Assembly (NCBI RefSeq): GCF_000687475.1
Contig: NC_057320.1
Coordinates: 4,994,501 to 5,058,500, forward strand
Direction of reading: 5' to 3'
From: Ustilaginoidea virens
Lineage: Eukaryota; Ascomycota; Sordariomycetes; Hypocreales; Clavicipitaceae
DNA length: 64,000 nt
Positions 1-11,499 of the stretch are shown one piece after another (positions within the stretch are counted from its first letter, which is position 1; each line of letters opens with the position of its first letter). A model generated the notes under the pieces. That model did no database searches. It was not told where the DNA came from and saw nothing but the letters and a program-made list of their open reading frames with translations. Both the position numbers and the translations under genes were made by a program.

Positions 1-3000
1 GGCCACTGAACTACGTTTGAGAGGTTCACAAAATTTACGATTCTGTTGGAGAATAAGCGCCCTTGTTATGCCAGGAGGAGAGGGTGCAACTCAATCGGAG
101 CCGGCCAATATGCAAGAATGGCGAGAAATATGCGACATGAAAACAATGCTTGAAGAGTGGAATGCAGATGAGAGAGCATGGGGAAACGAGGTCGAGGAGA
201 AGAGTACAGCTAAGCAGCAAACCTGTTTCATCTCGAGGAAAGAAGAACCCGTGTAATTGATGCAGCAAGTGCAGGTGGCATCACCTGCCACGGCTCGGCC
301 ATCTGTTTTGGAACGGCAGTCATTGAGTGGCTCAAGATAAGGATAGCCTCTGCCATCTAATACTCTTGATTGTTTCAATGTTCTATCGCGTTTTGATTGC
401 AACTTTGAAGCCTTCCGAGTCTCGATGTTATCTGCAGATTAGTTAAGTAGATGTTCCTAGATTGGGCGAGACGATTCTACAGCTGAAAGTAATGCAACAA
501 GCTAGTGATAATTTTGCCCCGAAAACAAAAAAACGCACATTTCGTGACTGACCGGCAAAAGCCTTTTTGACGTTGCCGCAGCCAAGCTTCTTTGCCGTCT
601 TAGCTGCCTCACACGAAAAGAAGGCCTGGGATGCGCTGCAGGGAGCCCTGAGGTTAGGGCGTGTTTTCGGCCCATCGGTCTGGTGCCAGCGGGCTAAACT
701 GGAAGCTAGAAATTTGTGCAGTTGGTGAATCAGTCCACTATGACAAGTCCCAGCGGGAGCGGGTCAAGGGAGCGAGCGGGTCAAGTGAAATCGGCGCAGC
801 ACGGCAAATTCCAGTGCCAGATTCGGCTCGTTTTAGTATCACCCTTCGGTCAACTACAACTACTCTGGAGCACGTACGCTCCAGTAAGTACGAAGGCGCA
901 CTCCAAACCGATATCAGCATGCAGGCTTGACCTCGGCTTCGGCAGAAGCAGTCTGTGTCTGGTCCACTGACAAACCGTGACGAGTACGGAGTAAACGAGG
1001 TGGGCAGGTTCATGCGAGTAGAGAGGCCGCCGCATATGGTTCCCCAACAGTGTGCCAACCACCAAGCCCTGCGCTCCAGTTTCCAAGCCAGTTCGATCCA
1101 AACAAACGATCCGGGTGTCATGATAAGGGTGCATTATCGTCCGACTGATAGCTCCTACGCACGCAAGTACCTTAGGTGCTTAAGAGGTAGGAGGTGCCTA
1201 GGTACCTGGTACTCGCGGATACTGGAGAACCGGAAACCGAAGCTTGTTTTTGCCTACGGTACTTACACTGAAGCTATTACGGGCGAGTGCAGTTTACTTC
1301 CACGTAGATACCTGTCGCCTGACAATTTCTCCCAAGTCACTACATAGGCCTAGAATAAAAGAGTATGCCTTCCCACCACCTTCTTTGCGAAAAGGTACGT
1401 CTCAAACGAGTGCGAACCCGCGCGCCGAATAATTTGTGCAAGTCCCTTTATTTTTATAGTAAACTAAAGCGAGGTATATCTCTTTGTAATGGCGTGATGG
1501 TGTTTGCATTCTACTCCGTATATCCGTACACCTTCTATTCGTGCGCGATACTATAATACAAGAGATCGCGTTTGCAATTTGACTTTCACCCATACTGCCC
1601 TTTCAAAATCGCTACTGCCAGGGGTGTTTAGTTGCCTAGCGCTTTCCAATGTTCAAAGGGATCGGCGGGCCCGTCCACCCCAGTGCAGCCGCCAGTCTAC
1701 CCCCTGGCTGGATGATGGCTACAAGTACCTATCTAGGATCCTCCAATCACGTCAAATACGCCACTGACTTGGCGCATCAGTGCAGGTGCTGGACAGGGGT
1801 TGTGGGGAACGGGGGCGGCAAATACCATGGTCATTCTTCTGCAATTTGCAAGTTGGCGGGGGGGATCTGCACTGCGCAGAGATACGGATCTGGATCCATG
1901 CCTGTAGGTATGTATCTCCTAAATCAGCAGTCGGTATCTGGATTCTGGCCGGGGCAGAGGGGATTGAATATAGAGACACATGATGGGCGTTGAGACCACT
2001 ACGCTTACAATCGACCCGTCGCATGTGACACCGTAGGTACGCACCTAAGGATCAATACTTGAGAACTTTGAGGAGAAAAAATTGATCGAGGAAAGTGTGA
2101 ATCATGCTTGCGCGGTGCGGTACATACATGTAGTATCCGTAGCTACCTTAGGAGGTACCTACCTCCTAGGAGGTAGGTAGGTGAGGTAGGTACCTACCTG
2201 GTAGTTTAGCAGCTGGCAGGGGTTATGGGGCCACCGACCCGACCCCATGTAGGTCACACCTGCTACCTCCTGGCCCAAGCTCGATCAACTGGTCCAGGAG
2301 ATCCCCAGTCCCCAACCCGCACACACAACACAATCCACTCACCGTCCTCAAGCCACGCTCCATTCTGATGCCCTGCAATCATTTCGGCGTACGGAGTACT
2401 CCCCGTTCCTTTCCTTTGTGCTGCTTGTGTCCCTTCGATTTTGTCGGGAAGCGTTCCTCGGACTTGGCGATACTCGGGCCCGCGACCTTGACAAGTCACA
2501 AACCTTGGCGTCTCCCCGTTCATGTCCAAGCCCCGCCCGTTTAGCCTTGGGTAGGTACGCAGTTCACACGCGGAGCTTGTCTTATCTGTCACCCGCCGCA
2601 TGGAGCCACTGTCTTAATTAATATCAATTGCCGGCATCAGGCGGTCTGTTCGTGTTGGTAGAGTAGCATTGTGGTCAACTTGTTCCCCTGCCACCGCCAG
2701 TAGTTAAAGTTCTATTGGCGTGGCTGGTACGGTTTCCACCGTCCACACTCTGTCGGCCCATGAACTTTTAATCCCCCAGGGGGTTTCCTTATGAAACATA
2801 ACCAGGGAAACGGAGAAATGCAACATAAACCGGCGCTGCGAATCTTTCTCTTTCATTGATCTCTCTTCCAAACACTTCAATCAAGACCTCCCAAATTCTG
2901 ATAGCCGAGTCTACAGTGGCTGTGGGGGTAGTGACGCCGCCACAACTCCTCTCCTTGCATCATATTGCGTACCTGGTATGTCCCATCTTGGCGTTTTGGT

Positions 3001-3231
3001 TTTCCTTTTCCTTTCCCAAGAAAGATGAGGGCCTTTTCTCTTTGGTTCTGGCGAAGTCTTGCTGTACCGCACCCTGCACGGCAGTTGACGATTTGCTTGA
3101 CTTCCTAGGAATACATTTGAGCTCGCTGCTGATTTTATTCATCAACCTATTCTGACAGTACCTTGCACAGGGGCGCATGAGCAGCTGTATTGTCGGGATA
3201 CAGTCTGTCTGGGTCATATCCGCCACACGAT
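1..3231. other. Intergenic region, no supported gene
   Basis: No reading frame here has a recognisable domain or a consistent exon structure; the short ORFs overlap on both strands and look like chance. The stretch at about 2140-2210 is rich in the palindromic motif GGTAGGTACC/ACCTACCT. TACGGAGTA-type motifs occur near 985 and 2391. About 2840-3230 is probably the promoter and leader of the membrane protein that starts at 3232. Confidence 0.5.
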
Positions 3232-3687
3232 ATGGCGACGCACGAAGAAAAGTCTGGGGGCCACTCCCTGACGGAAAGCAATTTGGCAGTGCCCGATGCC
3301 GCTGCCAAAGTATCATCAATACGCGTATTCTCACTAGAGAGAACAGCAAGCGGCACGACGGCAAGATCCGACAACAGCAACCCATTCGAGACTGATGTCG
3401 AGGCAATGGCCACAAACAACTCGATCGACAAGCCCCGAGCTAGCGTTGTCCTTACGCGGAAGAAGGACTGCCAGGTCTGGCCTAACAAAAGCGACTGGAA
3501 GCAGAGGGCCAAGGCAGGCAAGAAGAATCGCAGCTGTGCTTTTATGCAGAGATTCAGCAGGCGCACCAGAATCACCATGAAAATCCTCATGGTCGTTTTG
3601 GTTGTCAGCATCGCCATAGCTGTGGGGTTTGGCGTGAGCAGACCTCTCGGAGCCCCCATCTGGGGTGAAAAGAGCAAGAGCTCGTAA
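3232..3687 (+). CDS. Conserved hypothetical single-pass membrane protein (151 aa)
   Basis: A single-exon frame of 151 residues. The first ~75 residues are polar and Ser/Thr-rich, likely disordered. A basic Cys/Trp-containing stretch follows (KKDCQVWPNKSDWKQRAKAG, then KKNRSC and a run of basic residues). The C-terminus has one strong transmembrane helix (ILMVVLVVSIAIAVGFGV) followed by SRPLGAPIW. I recognise this tail-anchored layout and the CxVWP...WK...KAK signature as a conserved fungal protein of unknown function, but I cannot assign a role. The ATG at 3232 is chosen because the upstream in-frame extension has only a TTG start. The basic segment before the helix suggests the N-terminus is cytosolic (inference). 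Confidence 0.6.
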   Translation: MATHEEKSGGHSLTESNLAVPDAAAKVSSIRVFSLERTASGTTARSDNSNPFETDVEAMATNNSIDKPRASVVLTRKKDCQVWPNKSDWKQRAKAGKKNRSCAFMQRFSRRTRITMKILMVVLVVSIAIAVGFGVSRPLGAPIWGEKSKSS

Positions 3688-5384
3688 CGGATCAATTTTC
3701 CACAACCGCTACGAGCTATTGGACACTTTGGAAAATTTCTGCCTTTATATTGCGCTTGCCGATTTCGATACATGATTGTAATGCCGCCGACGTCAGACCA
3801 TCCTGTCGGCCAGCAGCTTGCTCCCTTCATCGGTATATACTTTCGCTACAAGACTCGACATCTGCAATCAGTTGCAATCACTCTTTTTCTTCTCCCAAGA
3901 GGCTTTGTGATTATTTCGCACTGCTTGATATCCCTCGGCAGGACTACCGATAGCAGAGGATTATTTGCATTAAAGCTTTGGCGTTTTGCGGCGTTTAGCG
4001 TCCAAGTGGGGACCAGGGATGCATGAGTTTATTTATGGGTCATCACAAGAGACAGATGTTATAGAATCGCATGGTTAGATGACGCAACGGGCATGGGCCC
4101 GAGGGACATGACTTTAGACGACTGTTGCGAGGATTCAGATGCAATACATTTGGCCGTGAAACGCCCATGTGAAGCGCTCTGTCTGTGCAGTTCTCTGGGA
4201 CTGGTACGTGAAGATTGCCAACTCAAGGCGGTGACTGACCACGAAGAGGAAGTTGTCCACGGTCTGAGTCCTGACATCGAGATGACCGAGACCAGAAACA
4301 GCTCATCCTGTGCCCCAACACAGGCCATTGGCATCAAAAGTTCAAACCAGAGGGTTTCTATTGGAGGCCCGAGCCGGCTAGTTTTTCATGTCGTGCGGGA
4401 TACATATCGTTGCGCAGCAGTAGGAGTCATTCTATCAGCCTACCAACTGGAAAACGAGCGAAGCGCCCAAGTCACCAGATGTCACATCCAAGTTTCGCAC
4501 TTGCCAGCTGCCGCCTAGGACATCGACAAATTCGGCGGCATCGGACCTTGTTAATAACGGATCGAGTTGGCAAGCGCCCCGACCGTCGATTCAGGCGGTC
4601 TCTGGCATGTTTATGACAAAATTAGGTAGTGATTGCCCCAAAAGATGCTCGCGACGCGAAGCCACGACTTCACAGCGCCATTGTGCCGAATACCGCAACA
4701 CCGAATACCGTAAGATTTCCTCTCCCGCATTTAATAGGACCTTTTCTGGAAGGACTTGCAGTAGAGGGGATTCCATCGCGGCGTTGCTGTGCGGCATTAT
4801 TGTTCGGGGTATCGGAATAGCTTCAATCGGTGGCTAGCAATGACGACTGAAGATCCCAGCAGGGGATTCCAGAGAGCGGGCCGTCTTGTATCATGTGCAC
4901 AATTGGTGAGATATCCGATGGCGGAAGCAGCGAACCTCCCGCCACGGGGCTGGGTGCTTGATACACCAGGTCGGGTCTGGTGCTTGCCAACTTGACCCTT
5001 CATTGATCCCTTCACGGCGAAGCAATAGTTTTGTTCGAGTCTGCAGGGTAATAATAGCTTAAATAGTAATAAGACAATCTTTCACCACTCCAGTGTAACA
5101 ATCTGGTTCTCTAGTCGTTTCCCTTGGACTTCATGTAGTCTTCTGTGGGTTTCTTTGTCCGGAACCTCTAGCTTGGCAGCCTGGCCCAACGAGACATTGC
5201 CCTTTGATACGAACTCGCGCAAGAACGTGCAAAAAACCTCTCTTATTTACGCTACCAAGAAAAGGTACGTTTCAGAAAACCAATAGCCATATGTGTACTA
5301 GGAAGGTAAGACAGACTAGCATACAATGTCCTTGCGGTCTTCTTCACTGCCTTCGCCCCGCTGAGTCTCCATTTCATTATAAAA
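3688..5384. other. Intergenic region with one weak ORF
   Basis: The only frame worth mention runs 4093-4518 on the plus strand. It is an ATG-started 141-residue ORF, Cys-rich near the start (LDDCCEDSD, LCLCSS), with no domain I recognise and no signal peptide. It could be a small orphan gene or chance; I give it about 0.2. The rest shows no supported feature. Confidence 0.4.
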
Positions 5385-5505
5385 GAGGGACCATCAAGCG
5401 GTCGAGTGCCCGAGCCCTGTGCGCGTATATCGTTCTTAGACACCGTGATTAACCTTGAGAGTGAGGATAGTTCTGGCCTTACCTCCTCGCAGCAGAGAAC
5501 CGCGC
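5385..5505 (+). repeat. Left arm of 121-bp inverted repeat
   Basis: This arm is the reverse complement of 5823-5943 with about ten mismatches by eye (about 92% identity) and no gaps. It contains a coding-like stretch on the plus strand matching the minus-strand ORF of the right arm. Confidence 0.85.
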
Positions 5506-6108
5506 ACAAACGACGTACTCGCCGGTATATGTCGTATGCTTTAGACACGCGCAGCAAAGGCATTTAACCTCTGTTACGACTTCGACCTCTGTATCATCTG
5601 AACCGCCGACTATAAGAAACACGCCTATGGCGCGTTTCTGGTGGGCCTGACGCTGACGCGAATTGGGGGTCGGGACGGACGACGACGCCGAAGCACGGGG
5701 CGGAGGTGACGACCGGTCCAGCTTAGAGGATGCCGACATAGCAATATTGCCCCCGCGTCGCGAGAAAAGGGGGGTCTGCGGCGGGGGAGGAGGGGGAGTC
5801 GAGGGCGCATTCGACGATAATAGCGCGGTTCCCTGCTGCGAGAAGGTAGGGCCAGAACTATCCTTACTCTCGAGGTTTATCACGGCGTCTAAGAACGATA
5901 TACGCGCACGTGGCGCGGGCACTCGACCGCTTGATGGTCCCTCTTGGGGACCCTGACTATACTCAGGTCGTTTCCTTTCGTATTTCTGTAATGTGCATTG
6001 TTGCAAGGATGCGGTGATAGGGCTGGGGCAATCGGAGGCGCCTTGCCTGGTGCTTTTGGCGATACTAAGAGAGTTCGGGCATCCTGAGCTAATGCGAATG
6101 CGGAACAT
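5479..6108 (-). CDS. Hypothetical protein, possible mobile-element-associated ORF (209 aa)
   Basis: An ATG-started open frame of 209 residues on the minus strand with no recognised domain. It is Ser/Pro-rich, has a proline run (STPPPPPPQTP) near the middle and a Cys-containing C-terminus (KCLCCACLK). Its distinctive part is the segment read from 5943 to 5823 (EGPSSGRVPAPRARISFLDA and onward). The same segment recurs at 5385-5505 on the opposite strand, where it encodes EGPSSGRVPEPCARISFLDT. This inverted duplication makes a repetitive or mobile origin more likely than a single-copy host gene. Splicing and true length are unknown. Confidence 0.3.
   Translation of the reverse strand: MFRIRISSGCPNSLSIAKSTRQGASDCPSPITASLQQCTLQKYERKRPEYSQGPQEGPSSGRVPAPRARISFLDAVINLESKDSSGPTFSQQGTALLSSNAPSTPPPPPPQTPLFSRRGGNIAMSASSKLDRSSPPPRASASSSVPTPNSRQRQAHQKRAIGVFLIVGGSDDTEVEVVTEVKCLCCACLKHTTYTGEYVVCARFSAARR
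5823..5943 (-). repeat. Right arm of 121-bp inverted repeat
   Basis: Partner of 5385-5505, separated from it by 317 bp. It lies inside the 209-residue minus-strand ORF. A transcript crossing both arms would fold into a long hairpin. Confidence 0.85.
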
Positions 6109-7425
6109 AGGGCTCGTAGCGTGTTGTAGTACGGGCTTCCTAGTTAGAAGATGAAGCCTCTATTAAGCTGTAATTGAACCTCGTGCGCTTGCTGCATTGT
6201 TGGACCATGCTCTTAGAAGATGTGTGCTAGCGAGTCGGCAGTCGATGGTCTACTAGCGCTAGTATAGACGCCGCTTTTATGGAGGATGGAGCAAGGCTCC
6301 CGAAGTAGCTGGCGGTCTACTTATTAAAAAGGGTTCTATTTCTTTCTTCGCAGTGAGCCTGAAAGGCGACCCCCAGGTCCTCATGTTTCTCATCGCTTTG
6401 ATTGTAGCCACCGATAAGTTGTGCGACACGTCGTTGGTTTTCCTACTGATGATTAGTGAAAAATCATCTTGGGGTCTTATTCAATTAAAGGAAACTTACC
6501 GAGTAAGAATTATCTTCACATTGATATGTTTTCCCTGTACTGTTTCAAACACTATTAGAGTAAGCCTTCAGGTCCTTATCACTAGGGACATTGATTTTGA
6601 TAAAGACAAGCATGATATCCATCAACGTGTCCTGATTTGATTGCCAGAAATACAAGACTTTTGTTAGGGACGTGGCTTTTAATTGAAGTGCCTGGGTTAA
6701 AAAATAGGTGAATTAAGTTTGGAAGAAGTCTAGTATAAGGCTGCACACCGGGAAAAAATTGACTTCATTCTTTCTGATCAGGTCTAGCAGCGGGGCCGCT
6801 AGAAGAGATGTGGTGGGGTATTGAGCCCGCCTGGCAACTCGCACCTCGATCCTATGTACCAAAACCCCCCCCCCCCAAACCGGATTGACCCCTTGCGCAT
6901 TTTCTCAGAGCCTCTGGCCGCCGCTAGTCTACCCACTATGCACCTGCCGAACCAAGGTACAGCCCAACCTGTTTTACTTGGCCTCAATTGCGTTGCCCAG
7001 CGTGAGACTCCAACCAATCTCTAAACTCTCTTTCATCATCTCAACCCCTCCTCATCTTTATCGCCAAACTCCCGCCTCTCCGGCGCACGACATCTGGGCA
7101 ACGCACGAGCTAGACCGGTAATAAAGCCCCTCCGCTGGCGCTTCTTTTCTTCTTGTCTTGATGCCCTCCTTGATTCGGTTCTCTGGTGTTATTCAAGCCC
7201 AGCTTCCAACGGCCCAATCATTTGCAAGCTGTGCGGTCACTCCGCACCAGCTGTCAACCCTGGTGTCCGGTGGTTATCCGAGCCGCCCTGTCTGACCGAG
7301 ATCGTACCACTCATTTTGCAATTTGCGGAAGCTGTGCTCTCAAGCTGGATCCTTTGCCAGATCACGCAGCCCCCCTCGCTGCTCCTAATCACCACCTCCA
7401 CGACCCTGCCGTCGCAGCAGATACG
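6109..7425. other. Intergenic region and Spg1 leader
   Basis: 6340-6780 is relatively AT-rich with no supported frame. A C homopolymer lies near 6867-6878. From about 6990 the sequence is pyrimidine-rich, as expected of a fungal promoter/5' leader. The Spg1 frame is open upstream of its ATG to about 7186 but has no in-frame ATG before 7426. Confidence 0.4.
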
Positions 7426-8408
7426 ATGGAGACGGATCATCAAGCGCCAGTGACCCCGCTCGACGGCCACGACGATACATTCGTAGGAATCGAGGGCTCA
7501 CCCCATGTTGCCTCCAGCCACGGCTTCCACCATCAGCAGAGCCATTCGTTAGACCAGGCAATGCCTGCCAGCCCACGGCACGATGAAGACCCCGCTCATC
7601 GATATACACCTCCCGTGTCTGTCTCAAGACCGGCCAGTGGACTATCCAATCCGATACATCAACCTCACAACGACTATAGGTCAGGCTCAGGCGAACCGTC
7701 GAACGGTCGGAACCATGTGGTGATCAAGGTTGGCATGGTTGGCGATGCTCAGATCGGCAAGACGTCTCTCATGGTCAAGTACGTTGAGGGCAGCTGGGAC
7801 GAAGATTATATTCAGACACTTGGTGTGAACTTCATGGAAAAGACCATTTCGATCAGGAACACGGAGATTACGTTTTCCATATGGGATCTGGGAGGTCAAC
7901 GAGAGTTTGTTAATATGCTTCCTCTGGTGTGCAACGATGCCGTGGCTATCCTTTTCATGTTTGATTTGACAAGGAAAAGCACGCTCAATAGCATCAAGGA
8001 ATGGTATAGACAAGGACGAGGGTTTAACAAGACTGCCATTCCGATTTTGGTGGGAACGAAATACGACCATTTCGTCAATTTTCCTCTTCAGGACCAAGAG
8101 GAGATTTCAAACCAGGTAGGACTGGGCTGTACTGTGATGAAACTTGGATGGAACCAAGTTCGCTAACATGTCTAGGCGAGACGCTTTGCCAAGGCCATGC
8201 GCGCATCTTTGATCTTTTCGAGTACGAGTCATAGCATCAATGTGCAAAAGGTAGCGATAACTGTGTTGCTGCGGTTCCAGGACGGGAGTTTACTGACCAT
8301 GTCGGACAGATTTTCAAAATCGTCCTTTCTAAGGCATTCGACCTCAAATGCACGATTCCCGAGATCGAAAACGTTGGCGAGCCTCTACTACTGTACCAGT
8401 CCGTCTGA
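7426..8408 (+). CDS. spg1: Septum-promoting small GTPase (Spg1/Tem1 family)
   Basis: Small Ras-like GTPase that triggers the septation initiation / mitotic exit network at the spindle pole body and drives contractile-ring constriction and septum formation. Three exons are read, 7426-8115, 8176-8250 and 8310-8408 (introns of 60 and 59 nt), giving 287 residues. The G domain begins near residue 100: P-loop GDAQIGKTS (about 106), switch [11 protein letters not shown], and the family-specific GTKYD in place of NKxD. The last exons give [28 protein letters not shown] and a LLLYQSV end, as in Spg1/Tem1. There is no CAAX box, also normal for this family. The first ~100 residues are a His/Pro/Ser-rich, probably disordered extension as in filamentous fungi. 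The start is the first in-frame ATG. Confidence 0.93.
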
Positions 8409-10369
8409 TGGCAAGATTGGCCAAACTTTCTTCTTCTTTTTTTTTTTTTTTGGGTCTACGTTTGGATATACACAAGCCTTGTCACAAGTTGTCACCGATA
8501 TTCACTTGGAGTACAAGCGGCATTCCAGCATCGACTTGGTCGACCGGACTATACACACTGAACAATGACGGAAGAAAAAGTAGGGATGCATGGTCGTTGA
8601 ATGTTACAGGGGGGCCTTGCCTGCGTATAAACCGACTGCTGAGGATGTAACAACTTGGGGCTTGTCTTTCTGCCAAACAAGGACGACGTCCATGGGGACT
8701 TTTTAACAATTGTATTCATACTAACTTACTATTGACACTGACCACCCCCTTCTTTCGTTTGTCTTGTTTCGGTCGGATGGACGACTAACCAGTCTGGCTC
8801 TTTCGGCGTTGGCACGGCGTCCGCTCTTGGCAGATGCGTTTATTGAGCCAGTGGGTACTTGTTTCCGAGCCAAGCGTGCTGCAGATGATGCTAATGGAGC
8901 AATCGAGTCTGGAAATTCATTCCATCGTTGGCTACCATGTTCTTGCCTCTGTCTGTTCTTGCTGTTCTTTTTTTTTTTTTTGTTTTGAAATCTGGGACTG
9001 GTTTACCGAGGTAAAATGGCGTGGGAATAGATGGCACCAAGGAAACGGGTTTCAAGAATAAATCGGGACGATTATCAACCACGGTGCGGAGTATATATAC
9101 ATCCACGCGTCGGTGACTACCTGGCAATACCAATCGAGTATTCGCTACCTGACCAGACACTGGCATCTCAATCTGCTGGGGGTGACACAACTGCGTCGCC
9201 GTTGCAGCCAACTGCCGTTGGACTGTGTTAAATGTTGCAGTTGTATCAGAAGGATCTTCAATTTAATGCGAGCTGCCATGCCCTGGACACGCGAAATCCA
9301 GGTGAAGCTTTTCATTTCTGTTTCCCAATACCGGGATTACCATCTTCATTCTGTGGCGATTGTTTTTTAATGACTATATCACTGTAGAAAATGAACGTCA
9401 TGGCTAAACTAAGTCTTTCAGGTGTGACGGATATTGCACACATCGTAATATATGTGGTGTTTGGGGAAATTACAAGGTCTCGCGGCCTATTATCATGCCA
9501 CTCACGCACAGGCAGCTATAAATAAAAAGACCTATTGGTGTGTAATAGTAAAACGTCTTGGTGCGACTTGTGGTCATGGGCTTGTGGATGGCGTGGTTGC
9601 GGGGGCAAGGATGGGTTGTTGACGGGGTTTTTTGTTCCGTCATCGCTGCCGTCAATCGCAGCAGTCAATCGCGGTTTCGTCTGTGCGCTGATACCTTGGA
9701 AAATTCATGGTATCTACATACCTAGGTAGCTTAGGTATCTATTGTTGAGGCCGCGCAGTAAACATAGAAAGCACCCAAACAAGCCGGCTATGTTCATAGG
9801 CTCCGTTTGATGCTCTGCTTGGGTTGTGCGCTCGCCTAGCCGAGCTGTTCCCTAGCCGGCCCTATGAGTCCTGGAGCAGCCTCGCATATCAGGCACAGGC
9901 CTGACATACAGGTAGATATATATCTCCCCTCTTCCATATAGATTAAATAGTCATCATCATCTTCGTTGTCTAGCATCGTTAATTGCGCTGCTGCATTTCA
10001 CACTTTGCTCTTTCAATACAACCCGCACAGGCCAGGAGGGGGGCCGGGGGGTTTCCAGGTATGTATGTTAATAAGGCCCCCAGCCGCCGCAACACGACCA
10101 GACAACACCAGAGGCGTGATGACTAAGTGGAAAAACTCCCGAACCCGCCGTCTGAGGAACCCTGCAGCAGCTCTGACCGGAGGTCGGGTTGGGTCTTGTT
10201 TTCCTCCGGCAAAACTTCAATATCTATTACGTCTCCTTTGCTCCGCCCCAGCTTCATCGCCGATCCGAAAAGAAGCGTTGAAGCTCGCTCTGCCCTTGAC
10301 AACCGACAGCACTGCATCCTCGCTCTCCTCCTTGTCAACCAGGCCGATATTTTTTTTTTTTTTGTCTCA
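8409..10369. other. Intergenic region, no supported gene
   Basis: Contains T homopolymers near 8438-8452 and 8969-8981 and 10351-10363. A TATA-like tract lies at about 9089-9098. No ORF shows a recognisable family. The part from about 9950 is the likely promoter and leader of the glycine cleavage H protein gene. Confidence 0.4.
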
Positions 10370-10979
10370 ATGGCTTCGATCGCTTGCTCCCTGCGCGCTG
10401 TCGCTCGGCCCGCGGTTATGCGCATGGCCCCCCGCGCTGCTTCCCGCCGCGCCTTTGCTACCTCCCAGATGAGTATGCGAAATCCTCCCCGTCTCCCGCG
10501 CTGCACCTACTCCAAAGGAACGCAACGAATTCTGGAGAAAGCACCCTCCGGAATCCCTGCGCTGACTCGTACTTTCACCAGGCCTTGCCAAGAGGTACAC
10601 CATCGAGCACGAGTGGGTTGACCTGTCGGCAGACCGCAAGTCCGCCACCATCGGCATCTCTCAATACGCCGCTGAGCAGCTCGGCGACGTCGTCTATGTC
10701 GAGCCCCCTGAGAACCTTGGCGAAACCGTCCAGCAGGGCGACGCCGTTGGAGCCGTCGAGTCTGTCAAGTCCGCCAGCGACATCAACGCCCCAATCAAGT
10801 GCAAGATCGTGCAGAGCAACACCCTGCTTGAGCAGTCGCCCGCCACCATTAACAAGGTCCCGGAGGATGATAGCGCAGGCGGTGGCTGGGTCATCAAGGC
10901 TGAGGTTGACGAGGAGGGCGCCAAGCAGTACGATGGGCTGATGGATGCTGAGGCTTACAAGGCATTCATTTCCGATTAA
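10370..10979 (+). CDS. gcvH: Glycine cleavage system H protein, mitochondrial
   Basis: Lipoyl-carrier protein of the mitochondrial glycine decarboxylase complex; its lipoyl arm shuttles the aminomethyl group between the P, T and L proteins. Two exons, 10370-10472 and 10582-10979 (intron 109 nt, GTATGC...CCAG), encode 166 residues. Residues 1-34 are a typical Arg/Ala-rich mitochondrial presequence (RMAPRAASRRAFATS). The mature part has the family hallmarks: RYTIEHEWV, GISQYAAEQLGDVVYVE, and the lipoylation site GAVESVKSASD with the lipoyl lysine at about residue 97. It ends GGGWVIKAEV and LMDAEAYKAFISD. The length suits the family. It converges on hydroxymethylbilane synthase, with about 520 bp between the stops. 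Confidence 0.95.
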
Positions 10980-11499
10980 GTATCGGGGCAGGGGCAGCGG
11001 GTTTTGATTGTTGGCATCGGCGTCTTTATTCCTTCGGTGCTTTTGGCCGAGCTCGAGCTGTGGTCATGGCACAGATGGACCAGAAGGGGGAAAAGTGGAC
11101 GAATCGTATGGGGGTGGTTTATACAATTGCGCGGGCTAGTGTCCTGTTTGTATTTTACAACTTGATAAAAGGTCACCCTGGCACAGCATAAAAGGAGTCT
11201 TGACGTAAAGCACGTCGTCAATGCGGTGTAATGCCGAGCGCACCATATCATGTTTGTGTGAGCTCGAAAGCAGCATGATACCTTTTCGAAAACAATGACC
11301 GAGATCAGTGTAGCGGACCCTCTCCTGGCAAACACACCTATTTTTCTTTTCTTCGCTACCATTCTCCTTCACATCTGGCCCCCGAGTTGGGATAGTGCTC
11401 AATTTTTTTTCTTCATTTTATTATTATTATTTATTATTTTTACTTTTAGGTCCCCATCAAGACCATTCACTGCACGCAGATGCCGCAGGATCTGCCAAC
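10980..11499. other. Convergent intergenic region
   Basis: Holds the 3' ends of gcvH (plus) and HEM3 (minus). A T-rich stretch (11403-11450) would be an A-rich tract downstream of the HEM3 transcript. No gene is seen. Confidence 0.5.

Noticed and set aside
3147..3830. Minus-strand ORF of 227 codons
   Set aside because: Antisense of the conserved membrane protein at 3232-3687; no domain and no coding-like pattern.
10384..10941. Plus-strand ORF of 185 codons
   Set aside because: Off-frame shadow of the glycine cleavage H protein exons, which have the conserved lipoylation motif.
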